From Cyrtodaria siliqua (Eukaryota; Mollusca; Bivalvia; Adapedonta; Hiatellidae): a stretch of DNA of 64,000 bases. Below, piece after piece: positions 32,201-44,755 of the stretch. Made by a program: the position numbers and the translations under genes. The stretch lies in contig JAWPHD010001267.1 of the NCBI GenBank assembly GCA_037043455.1, forward strand, positions 1 through 64,000. The letters run 5' to 3'. The notes below the pieces were generated by a model that saw nothing but the letters and a program-made list of their open reading frames with translations, did no database searches and had not been told where the DNA came from. Position 1 is the first letter of the stretch. Each line of letters opens with the position of its first letter.

Positions 32201-32533
32201 TTAACATTTAATTTTCATCAAATGTTTTATTTGAAACAAACATATTGTCGTTAGATCGTGGGAATTTTCACATTGAAACCAACATAGTTTACATTCACGT
32301 GACAAATTTTCTTTGACACGACTATGTAGATAGCTGGATCTGCTGTTGGAGTTGGTAGTGATAATATTTGTTTTATACTCTTTTTTATATTGAGTTTCAG
32401 TTGTTATTAATGCTTTCCCTGTACGAATGATGATTTCAAGCCCATATGTCAGCACAGGAAGTATATATGTTTGTAGTAGCGACAAAGATGTCTCTGGATA
32501 TAACCGTTTTGCTCCATGTAGACCTGATCCCAC
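32201..32533 (-). pseudogene. Fragment of a third LINE-type reverse transcriptase
   Basis: Minus-strand frame with GSGLHGAKRLYPETSLSLLQ and TYILPVLTYGLEIIIRTGKA, typical of the post-catalytic region of a LINE reverse transcriptase. The remainder is missing or at 30,330-30,570. Confidence 0.65.
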
Positions 32534-32604
32534 CAGTCTGTACAGTGTATGTTTAGATTTTTATATATTCATCCTCAACTGCTAGTTGCTCTTGATTTAC
32601 TTTC

Positions 32605-33312
32605 TACTAAGTTGTTTAAAGTTTTTACTTAAAATACCATGGAATTGACAAACTTTTGTTATGGTGATGGTTTCGTATATATATATATATATCTGGTTGT
32701 GGCTGTGAACTCTACCAGTTTTCACTGGGTGTGATTATGAAGGCAGAATATATTATCAATAACAAGAACAACAACAACAAGATGGCTGAATGTTGATGAA
32801 AACAAACTCTCTCGTGAAATAATTCGAAATTCACAGTTTCCACGACAACTTCTAGTTTCGGCGCTTCAGGTATCCGTTCCAGTTAATTATCCCATTATGT
32901 TTTAGTCGTTTTTAACGCATGCCACCATGTTAAACCTATAGCTTATAGGTAGTAAGGGCCGTGCCACCTTCTTGTCATTGAACTCAAATTCGCTCAAGTT
33001 GGCATATTTGATTCTCTGGTACAAAAAAACTGCGAGAGACTGAATGGCAGTTTATGTTTTATTGGTTATATATATAAATCTGCTTGTGACATGAGCAGGT
33101 TATGCTGCCCAGGCTAACTTACGTATCGAGAAATAACAACTAGTACAGAACTGTTGGTGGTTTTGGCCATTTTAGGAGTTCAATACCTTTAAGTATATAA
33201 TATATATACATATATATATAACCATTTTTTGGGGGTCCAGAACTCAATTAATTAATATTTTAACCACTCAAATCCATCTTTTACTATCCTAGCTCTGTGC
33301 CGGGTGCCTGTG
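32605..33312 (-). repeat. Right arm of the foldback element
   Basis: Inverse of 29,430-30,158. Confidence 0.88.
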
Positions 33313-33494
33313 TTCCGCGTATAGCTCCGTTTGGAGCTTGTCCCAATGAATACCAGCCGTGATGTAAGACTGTTGCCGTAAAGAAATAGACTGAACCGCT
33401 CAATCACAGCCCGCCACAAAATGGGAAAAGGAATTGGGCTCACGCCTCGATCCCTCCATATACTGATAAGAAAAGTAGATTTCTCTCTCGTAAA

Positions 33495-33866
33495 CTTCTT
33501 GTCTCTCACTGCTGCGGGTCCGATTCTCACTGGGAGCTCGACTTGTCTTTCATTGCTGCGTGTCCGATTCTCACTGCTGCGGGTCCGATTCTCACTGGGA
33601 GCTCGACTCGACACTGCTGCGGGTCCGATTCTCACTGGGAGCTCGACTTGTCTCTCACTGCTGCGGGTTCAATTCTCCTCGACTTGTCTCTCACTGCTGC
33701 GGGTCCAATTCTCACTGGGAGCTCGACTTGTCTCTCACTACCGCGGGTCCGATTCTCACTGGGAGCTGACTTGTCTCTCACTGCTGCGGGTCTGATTCTC
33801 ACTGGGAGCTGTCTTGTCTCTCACTGCTGCGGGTCCGATTCTCACTGGGTGCTGACTTGTAAGTAA
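33495..33866 (+). repeat. B-box tandem array (about 9 copies, ~44 bp)
   Basis: Units contain CTCTCACTGCTGCGGGTCCG and ATTCTCACTGGGAGCTCGAC. This is the T-arm/B-box segment of the SINE at 25,970-26,236 (CTCTCACCGCTGCGGGTTCG there), multiplied in place; one unit is shortened and one reads GTTCAATTC. Frames crossing it are repeat artefacts. Confidence 0.85.
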
Positions 33867-33993
33867 TGAGAATGTGTCGATTTTTACGGATGGCGGGAGG
33901 TATACAGAACCTACTCAGGACTAAATGAGTTGTCTGCCCCAACCGTGAAATGTGATGAATAATGGCGTTAAACACCACGCAAAACAAACACAC
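33867..33993 (+). mobile_element. SINE body following the amplified B-box
   Basis: Includes TTTTTACGGATGGCGGGAGG, shared with the other SINE copies, and ends AATGGCGTTAAACACCACGC then AAAACAAAC, a tail-like end. Together with 33,495-33,866 it forms one SINE with an internally expanded B-box. Confidence 0.65.
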
Positions 33994-34077
33994 TCAATCG
34001 TAAAACCATCCATTTAAATGTTCTTAATTGCTGTAACCATCTATATGAATGAATGTACACATCTAATCTGTATAGTA

Positions 34078-34169
34078 GGCAGGATGGCCGAGTGGTCTAA
34101 GGCGCCAGACTCAAGGTACTCCAACCTTCATACAGAATGTGAGCGTGGGTTCAAATCCCACTTCTGACA
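34078..34169 (+). pseudogene. tRNA-Leu(CAA) pseudogene, copy 4, internal deletion
   Basis: Starts GGCAGGATGGCCGAG and ends CACTTCTGACA, but about 16 bases containing the 3' half of the anticodon stem and variable arm (GTTCTGGTCCAC region) are missing, so no functional tRNA can form. Confidence 0.9.
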
Positions 34170-36070
34170 CATACTTTTTTTTATTATAACATGCTTCCCA
34201 TTTTAAGGCTATGTTTATTAAAATGACCGGATTATTCCAGTACTAAGATCACCGGATTATTCCAGTACTAAGATATATATTTGACTCAGCTACGATGTTC
34301 ACGCCTATTTAGTTGCATTTTTCTCTCGTGTTACATTTTTACCTGACCATATTTTTTCGTGACATTATGTGGGAGTGGGTTCAAATCCCCATTCTGACAC
34401 TAGTTTTTCTAGTTTATGGCATGTTACGACGTCAGTTACATGGAACAACAATTAATCTTGTATTTAGATATAGCGTTTTTATCCTGTCTTTCATGATAAC
34501 CTCACCTGTGAAATTTTCATAATACGTTTATCTGTCTATTATGGAAGACGGGTGCGGCCATGAGTCAGACAGATCCACAGTCAGCTCGTTTTGAGTGAGA
34601 GAGGGGAAAAATTTTACTACTGAATAGACAGCCCCAATTCGCAAAAAATAAAATAAAAGCGTCACAAAAGGGGTTGGTGGCATAATCCCAGGTGTGATTG
34701 GTGGCATAACCCCAGGTGTTAAACACATAGTAAACATGTTGTCTTTCAGAAAATATCCGTTAAATTATAGGTGATACAACTTTCAAATACAACTTTTAAA
34801 TTATAAGTGATACCACTTTTAAATCATAAGTGTTACAACTTTCAAATTTCAATTAGTCGGTGGGTGTAGTAGAACCTAAACATATGCAAACTTTCTATTC
34901 TAAAACTAAAAATTTGGAGGGAGATGCCCCTTAAACTTTTACCCACACACCCCACTTCCCCTCCCCGCCCCAACACTTTTCTACCTCGTAGATCCGCACC
35001 TGTAAATGTACTTGATTGCTCTATCCATATTTACGAATGTAAATTATCTTACATACAGTAGTCAGGATGGCCGAGTGGTCTAAGGCGCCAGACTCAAGGT
35101 ATCCCAACCTTCATACAGAGTGTTCTGGTCCACGAATGTGGGCGTGGGTTCAAATCCCACTTCTGACACATACTTTTTTTTTATTATAACATGCTTCCCA
35201 TTTTAAGGCTATGTTTATTAAAATGACCGGATTATTCCAGTACTAAGATCACCGGATTATTCCAGTACTAAGATATATATTTGACTCAGCTACGATGTTC
35301 ACGCCTATTTAGTTGCATTTTTCTCTCGTGTTACATTTTTACCTGACCATATTTTTTCGTGACATTATGTGGGAGTGGGTTCAAATCCCCATTCTGACAC
35401 TAGTTTTTCTAGTTTATGGCATGTTACGACGTCAGTTACATGGAACAACAATTAATCTTGTATTTAGATATAGCGTTTTTATCCTGTCTTTCATGATAAC
35501 CTCACCTGTGAAATTTTCATAATACGTTTATCTGTCTATTATGGAAGACGGGTGCGGCCATGAGTCAGACAGATCCACAGTCAGCTCGTTTTGAGTGAGA
35601 GAGGGGAAAATTTTTACTACTGAATAGACAGCCCCCAATTCGCAAAAAATAAAATAAAAGCGTCACAAAAGGGGTTGGTGGCATAATCCCAGGTGTGATT
35701 GGTGGCATAAACCCCAGGTGTTAAACACATAGTAAACATGTTGTCTTTCAGAAAATATCCGTTAAAATTATAGGTGATACAACCTTTCAAATACAACTTT
35801 TAAATTATAAGTGATACCACTTTTAAATCATAAGTGTTACAACTTTCAAATTTCAATTAGTCGGTGGGTGTAGTAGAACCTAAACATATGCAAACTTTCT
35901 ATTCTAAAAACTAAAAATTTGGAGGGAGATGCCCCTTAAACTTTTACCCCACACCACCCCACTCCCCTCCCCCCGCCCCAACACTTTTCTACCTCGTAGA
36001 TCCGCACCTGTAAATGTACTTGATTGCTCTATCCCATATTTACGAATGTAAAATTATCTTACATACAGTA
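34160..36070. repeat. Direct duplication of a ~1-kb tRNA unit
   Basis: 34,162-35,060 and 35,162-36,070 are nearly identical, offset by 1,000 bp at the left end. Each contains a tRNA-Leu 3'-half remnant (GGGAGTGGGTTCAAATCCCC at 34,371 and 35,371) and leads into an intact-looking tRNA. The second copy differs mainly by single-base insertions in short runs. Confidence 0.93.
35061..35168 (+). tRNA. tRNA-Leu(CAA) with intron, copy 5
   Basis: Identical in design to copy 2, with the same intron variant, all stems intact, and a T run (ACTTTTTTTTT) right after. Upstream flank TCTTACATACAGTA is shared with copy 6. Confidence 0.94.
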
Positions 36071-36180
36071 GTCAGGATGGCCGAGTGGTCTAAGGCGCCA
36101 GACTCAAGGTATCCCAACCTTTCATACAGAGTGTTCTGGTCCACGAATGTGGGCGTGGGGTTCAAATCCCACTTCTGACA
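36071..36180 (+). tRNA. tRNA-Leu(CAA) with intron, copy 6, two extra bases
   Basis: Same as copy 5 but with one extra T in the intron and one extra G before the T-loop (GTGGGGTTCAAATCCC). The extra G would distort the T-arm; since the neighbouring duplicated spacer shows the same class of +1 differences, it may be a sequence error. T run follows. Confidence 0.85.
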
Positions 36181-36782
36181 CATACTTTTTTTATATACAC
36201 TTTTTAATGTCATTATTTTATACATTTCTTTTAATTACCGGAGTAGACTTACCGGATTAACCCAGTACATATACATAGGTTAGTTGCTTAGTTATACGTC
36301 TTTTCTAATAGCGATTTCTCTTGTATTGCATATCCCCCATATAATTGCTTTAACATCTACGTTTTATCATTATATATGGTGTATCAACTATGTTTCTTAT
36401 ATTTTCACGTAGCGTTTTTGTATTATTATCTGGCCTACTTTTATGAAATTATCATATATGCTTATATTTTACTATAAGTTCGTCCGTTCGTGTGACAACC
36501 TGCCATTCTGATCGCCTCACTCGTTTCGTAGTTCTGGGAGTAGAGGTCGGGAAGAGGAGGAGGTGCTCCTTAAAGGTGCTCCTTAAACGTTAAAACACAT
36601 TTTGAAAAGTCGTTGGGCTCAAAGCCACGCCCCACACCACCCTCTCCCCCCCCCCCCCCCCACCACCCCCACCACGCAACAAAACAAACACACTCTCTCA
36701 TATAAAACCGTACCTTTTAAACGTTTTTAATGGCTCTTACCATATCTATCAATGACAGTAAACACGTAAAGCTGTACAGTAG
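36181..36782. other. tRNA-array spacer
   Basis: Spacer of the 27.3-kb type, with TTACCGGATTAACCCAGTAC, a duplicated GTGCTCCTTAAA word and a poly-C tract near 36,648. No gene. Confidence 0.55.
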
Positions 36783-36886
36783 TTCAGGATGGCCGATTTG
36801 TCTAAGGCGCCAGACTCAAGGTATCCCAACCTTCATACAGTTCTGGTCCACGAATGTGGGCGTCGGTTCAAATCCTACTTCTGACA
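36783..36886 (+). pseudogene. tRNA-Leu(CAA) pseudogene, copy 7
   Basis: Acceptor TTCAGGA, D-arm altered to GCCGATTTGTC (A-box damaged), shortened intron, T-arm GTCGGTTCAAATCCTAC with compensating-looking changes. Probably not expressed because of the A-box. Confidence 0.8.
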
Positions 36887-37463
36887 CATTTGCTTTTTAT
36901 TATAGCATGTTACACATTTTTATATGGGAATGGAAAAAGTTTTACCACAAAATTAGACTGCCACACTAGGACCAACACTCGGACGGACGGATGGACTGAC
37001 TGATAGTCAAAAGCACTGTACTCTTCGAGATCGGAGGCATCACAAATAATCCTTACAAACCGTCATTATATAACTACTTTTTTTCCGTAGCAGTATAATA
37101 GAACATAATACATTACGTTTATAAGAAAGTTAACCGGGTCAAATATCAAATTAATTAAATACTTTTCTATAGGCGGTCAAAAGCCGCTTAAGTATACTAC
37201 TACAGTATAATGAAAGAAAAAAGAAACGCATAGTTACACATGTACCGATAAAACACATTTAATTCCGCGTAATATTGCAGAGATATTCTAATGTTTTTTT
37301 TGTCACAATTTGAGGCATTTCAATACTGTATTCAATGTAAAAGGTTTGCAACATTTTACACACCTCTAGAGCCAAATCCGCCTGCCATCAATAATGAAAC
37401 GTTGAAACGGTAAACATATTGGTGTGGTGTGTTTAGTCTTCTCTCCGTCTGGCCATGTGATTA
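36887..37463. other. Intergenic, unassigned
   Basis: No gene seen. ACACACCTCTAGAG at 37,358 is an inverse partial match of TTTAGAGGTGTGT at 42,634 on the far side of the satellite. Confidence 0.4.
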
Positions 37464-38876
37464 ACAGCAGCATATTATACATACACTATATAGCAGGAAT
37501 ATCATACATACACTATACAGCGGAAATATCTAGTATGCAGCAGCATATCATACATACACTATACAGCGGAAATATCTAGTATGCAGCAGCATATTATACA
37601 TACACTATACAGCGGAAATATCTAGTATGCAGCAGCATATTTTACATACACTATACAGCGGAAATAACTAGTATGCAGCAGCATATCATATATACACTAT
37701 ACAGCGGAAATATCTAGTATGCAGCAGCATATCATACATACACTATACAGCGGTAATATCTAGTATGCAGCAGCATATCATACAAACACTATACAGCGGA
37801 AATAACTAGTATGCAGCAGCATATCATATAAACACTATACAGCGGAAATATCTAGTATGCAGCAGCATATCATACATACACTATACAGCGGTAATATCTA
37901 GTATACAGCAGCATATCATACATACACTATACAGCGGAAATATCTAGTATGCAGCAGCATATCATACATACACTATACAGCGGAAATATCTAGTATGCAG
38001 CAGCATATCATACATACACTATACAGCGGAAATAACTAGTATGCAGCAGCTCATTATACTTGCACTATACAGCGGAAATATCTAGTATGCAGCAGCATAT
38101 CACATATACACTATACAGCGGAAATATCTAGTATGCAGCAGCATATTATACTTGCACTATACAGCGGAAATATCTAGTATGCAGCAGCATATCATACATA
38201 CACTATACAGCGGAAATAACTAGTATGCAGCAGCATATTATACTTGCACTATACAGCGGAAATATCTAGTATGCAGCAGCATATCATATATACACTATAC
38301 AGCGGAAATATCTAGTATGCAGCAGCATATTATACTTGCACTATACAGCGGAAATATCTAGTATGCAGCAGCATATCATACATACACTATACAGCGGAAA
38401 TAACTAGTATGCAGCAGCATATTATACTTGCACTATACAGCGGAAATATCTAGTATGCAGCAGCATATCATATATACACTATACAGCGGTAATATCTATT
38501 ATGCAGCAGCATATCATATATTCACTATACAGCGGTAATATCTAGTATGCAGCAGCATATCATACATACACTATACAGCGGAAATAACTAGTATGCAGCA
38601 GCATATTATACATACACTATACAGCGGAAATAACTAGTATGCAGCAGCATATCATACATGCACTATACAGCGGAAATATCTAGTATGCAGCAGCATATCA
38701 TACATACACTATACAGCGGAAATATCTAGTATGCAGCAGCATATTATACATACACTGTACAGCGGAAATAACTAGTATGCAGCAGCATATTATACTTGCA
38801 CTATACAGCGGAAATATCTAGTATGCAGCAGCAGATCATACATACACTATACAGCGGAAATAACTAGTATGCAGCA
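37464..38876. repeat. 46-bp satellite (about 30 copies)
   Basis: Unit GCAGCAGCATATCATACATA followed by CACTATACAGCGGAAATATC and TAGTAT, with variants TTATACTTGC and AAATAACTAG that alternate in blocks. Confidence 0.97.
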
Positions 38877-41800
38877 GCATATCATACATACACTATGAGT
38901 ATATAGCGGAAATATGCAGCAGCATATCATACATACACTATGAGTATATAGCGGAAATATGCAGCAGCATATCATACATACACTATGAATATATAGCGGA
39001 AATATGCAGCAGCATATCATACATACGCTATGAGTATATAGCGGAAATATGCAGCAGCATATCATACATACACTATAGTATATAGCGGAAATATGCAGCA
39101 GCATATCATACATACTCTATGAGTATATAGCGGAAATATGCAGCAGCATATCGTACATACACTATGAGTATATAGCGGAAATATGCAGCAGCATATCATA
39201 CATACACTATAGTATATAGCGGAAATATGCAGCAGCATATCATACATACACTATGAGTATATAGCGGAAATATGCAGCAGCATATCGTACATACTCTATG
39301 AGTATATAGCGGAAATATGCAGCAGCATATCGTACATACACTATGAGTATATAGCGGAAATATGCAGCAGCATATCATACATACTCTATGAGTATATAGC
39401 GGAAATATGCAGCAGCATATCATACATACTCTATGAGTATATAGCGGAAATATGCAGCAGCATATCATACATACTCTATGAGTATATAGCGGAAATATGC
39501 AGCAGCATATCGTACATACACTATGAGTATATAGCGGAAATATGCAGCAGCATATCATACATACTCTATGAGTATATAGCGGAAATATGCAGCAGCATAT
39601 CATACATACACTATGAATATATAGCGGAAATATGCAGCAGCATATCATACATACTCTATGAGTATATAGCGGAAATATGCAGCAGCATATCATACATACA
39701 CTATGAGTATATAGCGGAAATATGCAGCAGCATATCATACATACACTATGAGTATATAGCGGAAATATGCAGCAGCATATCATACATACTCTATGAGTAT
39801 ATAGCGGAAATATGCAGCAGCATATCGTACATACACTATGAGTATATAGCGGAAATATGCAGCAGCATATCATACATACACTATGAGTATATAGCGGAAA
39901 TATGCAGCAGCATATCATACATACTCTATGAGTATATAGCGGAAATATGCAGCAGCATATCGTACATACACTATGAATATATAGCGGAAATATGCAGCAG
40001 CATATCATACATACACTATGAATATATAGCGGAAATATGCAGCAGCATATCGTACATACACTATGAATATATAGCGGAAATATGCAGCAGCATATCGTAC
40101 ATACACTATGAATATATAGCGGAAATATGCAGCAGCATATCATACATACTCTATGAATATATAGCGGAAATATGCAGCAGCATATCATACATACACTATG
40201 AGTATATAGCGGAAATATGCAGCAGCATATCGTACATACACTATAATATATAGCGGAAATATGCAGCAGCATATCGTACATACACTATGAATATATAGCG
40301 GAAATATGCAGCAGCATATCATACATACACTATGAATATATAGCGGAAATATGCAGCAGCATATCGTACATACACTATGAATATATAGCGGAAATATGCA
40401 GCAGCATATCGTACATACACTATGAATATATAGCGGAAATATGCAGCAGCATATCATACACACACTATGAGTATATAGCGGAAATATGCAGCAGCATATC
40501 GTACATACACTATGAATATATAGCGGAAATATGCAGCAGCATATCATACACACACTATGAGTATATAGCGGAAATATGCAGCAGCATATCGTACATACAC
40601 TATGAGTATATAGCGGAAATATGCAGCAGCATATCATACATACACTATGAGTATATAGCGGAAATATGCAGCAGCATATCATACATACGCTATGAGTATA
40701 TGGCGGAAATATGCAGCAGCATATCATACATACACTATGAATATATAGCGGAAATATGCAGCAGCATATCGTACATACACTATGAATATATAGCGGAAAT
40801 ATGCAGCAGCATATCATACATACTCTATGAATATATAGCGGAAATATGCAGCAGCATATCATACATACACTATGAATATATAGCGGAAATATGCAGCAGC
40901 ATATCATACATACTCTATGAGTATATAGCGGAAATATGCAGCAGCATATCATACATACACTATGAATATATAGCGGAAATATGCAGCAGCATATCATACA
41001 TACTCTATGAATATATAGCGGAAATATGCAGCAGCATATCGTACATACACTATGAATATATAGCGGAAATATGCAGCAGCATATCATACACACACTATGA
41101 GTATATAGCGGAAATATGCAGCAGCATATCGTACATACTCTATGAGTATATAGCGGAAATATGCAGCAGCATATCGTACATACACTATGAGTATATAGCG
41201 GAAATATGCAGCAGCATATCGTACATAGTCTATGAGTATATAGCGGAAATATGCAGCAGCATATCATACATACACTATGAGTATATAGCGGAAATATGCA
41301 GCAGCATATCATACATACTCTATGAATATATAGCGGAAATATGCAGCAGCTTATCATACATACACTATGAGTATATAGCGGAAATATGCAGCAGCATATC
41401 GTACATACACTATAATATATAGCGGAAATATGCAGCAGCATATCGTACATACACTATGAATATATAGCGGAAATATGCAGCAGCATATCATACACACACT
41501 ATGAGTATATAGCGGAAATATGCAGCAGCATATCGTACACACACTATGAGTATATAGCGGAAATATGCAGCAGCATATCGTACATACACTATGAATATAT
41601 AGCGGAAATATGCAGCAGCATATCATACACACACTATGAGTATATAGCGGAAATATGCAGCAGCATATCGTACATACTCTATGAGTATATAGCGGAAATA
41701 TGCAGCAGCATATCGTACATACACTATGAGTATATAGCGGAAATATGCAGCAGCATATCGTACATACTCTATGAGTATATAGCGGAAATATGCAGCAGCA

Positions 41801-42620
41801 TATCATACATACGCTATGAATATATAGCGGAAATATGCAGCAGCATATCATACATACGCTATGAGTATATAGCGGAAATATGCAGCAGCATATCATACAT
41901 ACGCTATGAGTATATAGCGGAAATATGCAGCAGCATATCATACATACACTATGAGTATATAGCGGAAATATGCAGCAGCATATCATACATACTCTATGAG
42001 TATATAGCGGAAATATGCAGCAGCATATCATACATACACTATGAGTATATAGCGGAAATATGCAGCAGCATATCATACATACTCTATGAGTATATAGCGG
42101 AAATATGCAGCAGCATATCGTACATACACTATGAATATATAGCGGAAATATGCAGCAGCATATCATACATACTCTATGAGTATATAGCGGAAATATGCAG
42201 CAGCATATCATACACACACTATGAGTATATAGCGGAAATATGCAGCAGCATATCATACATACACTATGAGTATATAGCGGAAATATGCAGCAGCATATCA
42301 TACATACGCTATAGTATATAGCGGAAATATGCAGCAGCATATCATACATACACTATGAGTATATAGCGGAAATATGCAGCAGCATATCATACATACACTA
42401 TGAGTATATAGCGGAAATATGCAGCAGCATATCGTACATACACTATGAATATATAGCGGAAATATGCAGCAGCATATCATACATACTCTATGAGTATATA
42501 GCGGAAATATGCAGCAGCATATCGTACATACACTATGAGTATATAGCGGAAATATGCAGCAGCATATCATACATACACTATGAGTATAAAGCGGAAATAT
42601 GCAGCAGCATATCATACATA
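38877..42620. repeat. 45-bp satellite (about 83 copies), related to the 46-bp array
   Basis: Unit GCAGCAGCATATCATACATA followed by CACTATGAGTATATAGCGGA and AATAT. It differs from the 46-bp form in the middle. Because 45 is divisible by 3, both strands contain long open frames (up to 421 codons) made of a 15-residue repeat; these are artefacts. Variant units recur in the same order at multi-unit spacing. Confidence 0.97.
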
Positions 42621-42949
42621 TCACCTACCAGAATTTAGAGGTGTGTCAAATTGCTGGTCACTGATTGGTCAGTTTATTTTGATGATGTTTTATCAAAATT
42701 ATGAATACAGCCACATTTGTGAAGAGAATTATGAGCTCGGGTAGTAATTTTAACGATGCCAATTCCACACATACAAAGCATCTGCGGATTAACAGTCTTT
42801 GTTCCAAAATCACCCCCTAAATTTGAATGTTTATCATCCGCCATCTTGCTATGTCCGCGCCAATTCCTAAAGTGGAGACGCTGTTGCACGCTCACGACAG
42901 TGAAAGAGTCCCATAGACCATATACTAGAGTTCGAAGCAAAATATAAAA
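42621..42949. other. Unassigned spacer between satellites
   Basis: No gene. Moderately GC-rich piece at 42,860-42,910 without a supported frame. Confidence 0.4.
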
Positions 42950-43400
42950 AGAGCACCATAAAAATACAAATACAAACAGAGCACCATAAAAATACAAATA
43001 TAAACAGAGCAACATAAAATTACACAAATATAAACAGAGCACCATAAAAATGCAAATATAAATAGTGCACTATAAAAATACAAATATAAACAGAGCACCA
43101 TAAAAATACAAATATAAATAGAGCAACATAAAAATGCAAATATAAATAGTGCACCATAAAAATACAAATATAAACAGAGCACCATAAAAATACAAATACA
43201 AACAGAGCACCGTAAAATGCAAATATAAACAGAGCACCATCAAAATAGAAATATGAATAAATAACCATAAAAATACAAATATAAACAGAGCACCATAAAA
43301 ATACAAATACAAACAGAGCACCATAAAAATACAAATATAAATAGAGCAAAATAAAAATACAAATATAAATAGAGCACCATAAAAATACAAAGAAAACATA
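42950..43400. repeat. 28-bp tandem repeat (about 16 copies)
   Basis: Unit ACCATAAAAATACAAATATA then AACAGAGC, with T/C variation. Minus-strand frames across it are repeat artefacts. Confidence 0.93.
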
Positions 43401-43429
43401 CTTGAGCTCGATGTGAAATACACCTGAGT

Positions 43430-43918
43430 CCTGCGCGAAATAGAAAGAGAGCTCCGCAAAAATACAATAAGACATATGCTTGAGTCCGGCGCAAAATAGA
43501 AAGAGAGCCCCGCAAAAATACAACAAAACATATGCTTGAGTTCGGCGCGAAATAAAAAGAGAGCCCCTCAAAAATACAATAAAACATATGCTTGAGTCCG
43601 GCGCGAAATAGAAAGAGAGCCCCCCAAAAATACAATAAAACATATGCTTGAGTCCGGCGCGAAATAGAAAGAGAGTCCCACAAAAATACAATAAAACATA
43701 TACAATAAAACATATGCTTCAGTTCCGCGCGAAATAGAAAGAGAGCCCCGCAAAAATACAATAAAATATATGCTTGAGTCCGGCGCGAAATAGAAACAGA
43801 GCCCCGCAAAAATACAATAAAATATATGCGTGAGTCCGGCGCCAAATATAAATAGAGCCCCGCAAAAATACAATAAAACATATGCTTGAGTCCGATGAGA
43901 AATAGAAAAGGAGCCCCA
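43430..43918. repeat. About 57-bp tandem repeat (8-9 copies)
   Basis: Unit GCAAAAATACAATAAAACAT then ATGCTTGAGTCCGGCGCGAA and ATAGAAAGAGAGCCCC. Shares the AAAAATACAA word with the preceding 28-bp array, suggesting common origin. Confidence 0.93.
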
Positions 43919-44755
43919 TACAATACGATTACGGGCTCCATGTCCCACGACAATTTGTTTGATTTTGATATAAAGCACATAACGCCTTTGAAACAGTATC
44001 TGATTTGGCCATATTGTTTCGCTACTATTTATAACATCATAAAATACTTTAATTGCGCCGCAAATAAACGCAACATTATGCTTATAGCAGGCATAGTTAA
44101 AAGTGCTGAAATATTTATAGTTGCAAAACAATCCTGCTTTGCGATATATTAAAACAACGTTACACATCGTAAATAAAACGGTGGATCAGAGATCACGCTG
44201 TTGAAATGATATATATCTGACTTGTCTTAAACCTATAAACGTTTGAATTTTTAAGGTCGATATATTTGATTATTAACAACTGCATGATTTCGTTGTGGGG
44301 TATTAAATATCCATGTGTTATTTATAACAATAGTAAATCCTTTAATACACATATCTACAACGCTTTCAAATACATAATTGTTGGCAAAAAGACTTGTATA
44401 GGATTTATTGTTCACATTTCATGTACAAGTTATTAATGCCTTTTCAATTTCTTGTTCTATTTAAACTGTGATTCTTTTAAAACGTTTCTGTTAAGGTAAA
44501 AGTAGTTTCAATTTTAGTGGAATAGCGTGCTGTGGTTGAAAAGCAGTGGACATTATTGGTCAAATTTAAAATTATAAAATCTTAAAGCACACAACATACA
44601 AATTAAACTATTTAAATAATTAAAATTAGAAACAAAACAATATCGATCGGATTTAAATAATTCAAAGTGACAAGAAGTTCAACTGATATTAACGTTTGGT
44701 TGTTATAGTTGTTTTAGAATTTAATCTGCGCAGACAAAAATCAAGCGAACAAAAC
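43919..44755. other. Upstream region of the PRAPAFR gene A
   Basis: AT-rich; no frame supported. Presumably contains the promoter and any 5' untranslated exon of the gene starting at 44,756, but I see no diagnostic core promoter. Confidence 0.4.

Larger units (their letters stand above)
29430..33312. mobile_element. 3.9-kb foldback element with ~700-bp inverted arms
   Basis: 29,430-30,158 is the near-identical inverse of 32,605-33,312. Outer ends start CACAGGCACCCGGCACAGAG; inner ends finish at ACTTAGTA. Arms include matched TA-rich microsatellite blocks and the AACTCAATTAATTAATATTT segment. The 2.4-kb interior carries minus-strand pieces of two different LINEs. No transposase is seen. Could be a foldback transposon, or a palindromic duplication. 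Confidence 0.85.

Noticed and set aside
33252..33866. Frames over the B-box array
   Set aside because: Open in three overlapping frames, explained by the repeat itself.
39196..42349. Long minus-strand frames (331-421 codons) of a Cys-rich 15-residue repeat
   Set aside because: The satellite period of 45 bp is a multiple of three, so frames stay open by chance; the opposite strand also has a 240-codon frame. No start context or codon bias.
37464..42620. CRISPR array
   Set aside because: Units are contiguous without unique spacers, and the DNA is eukaryotic.
42925..44167. Hydrophobic minus-strand frames rich in F, Y and L
   Set aside because: Artefacts of the 28-bp and 57-bp AT-rich tandem repeats.
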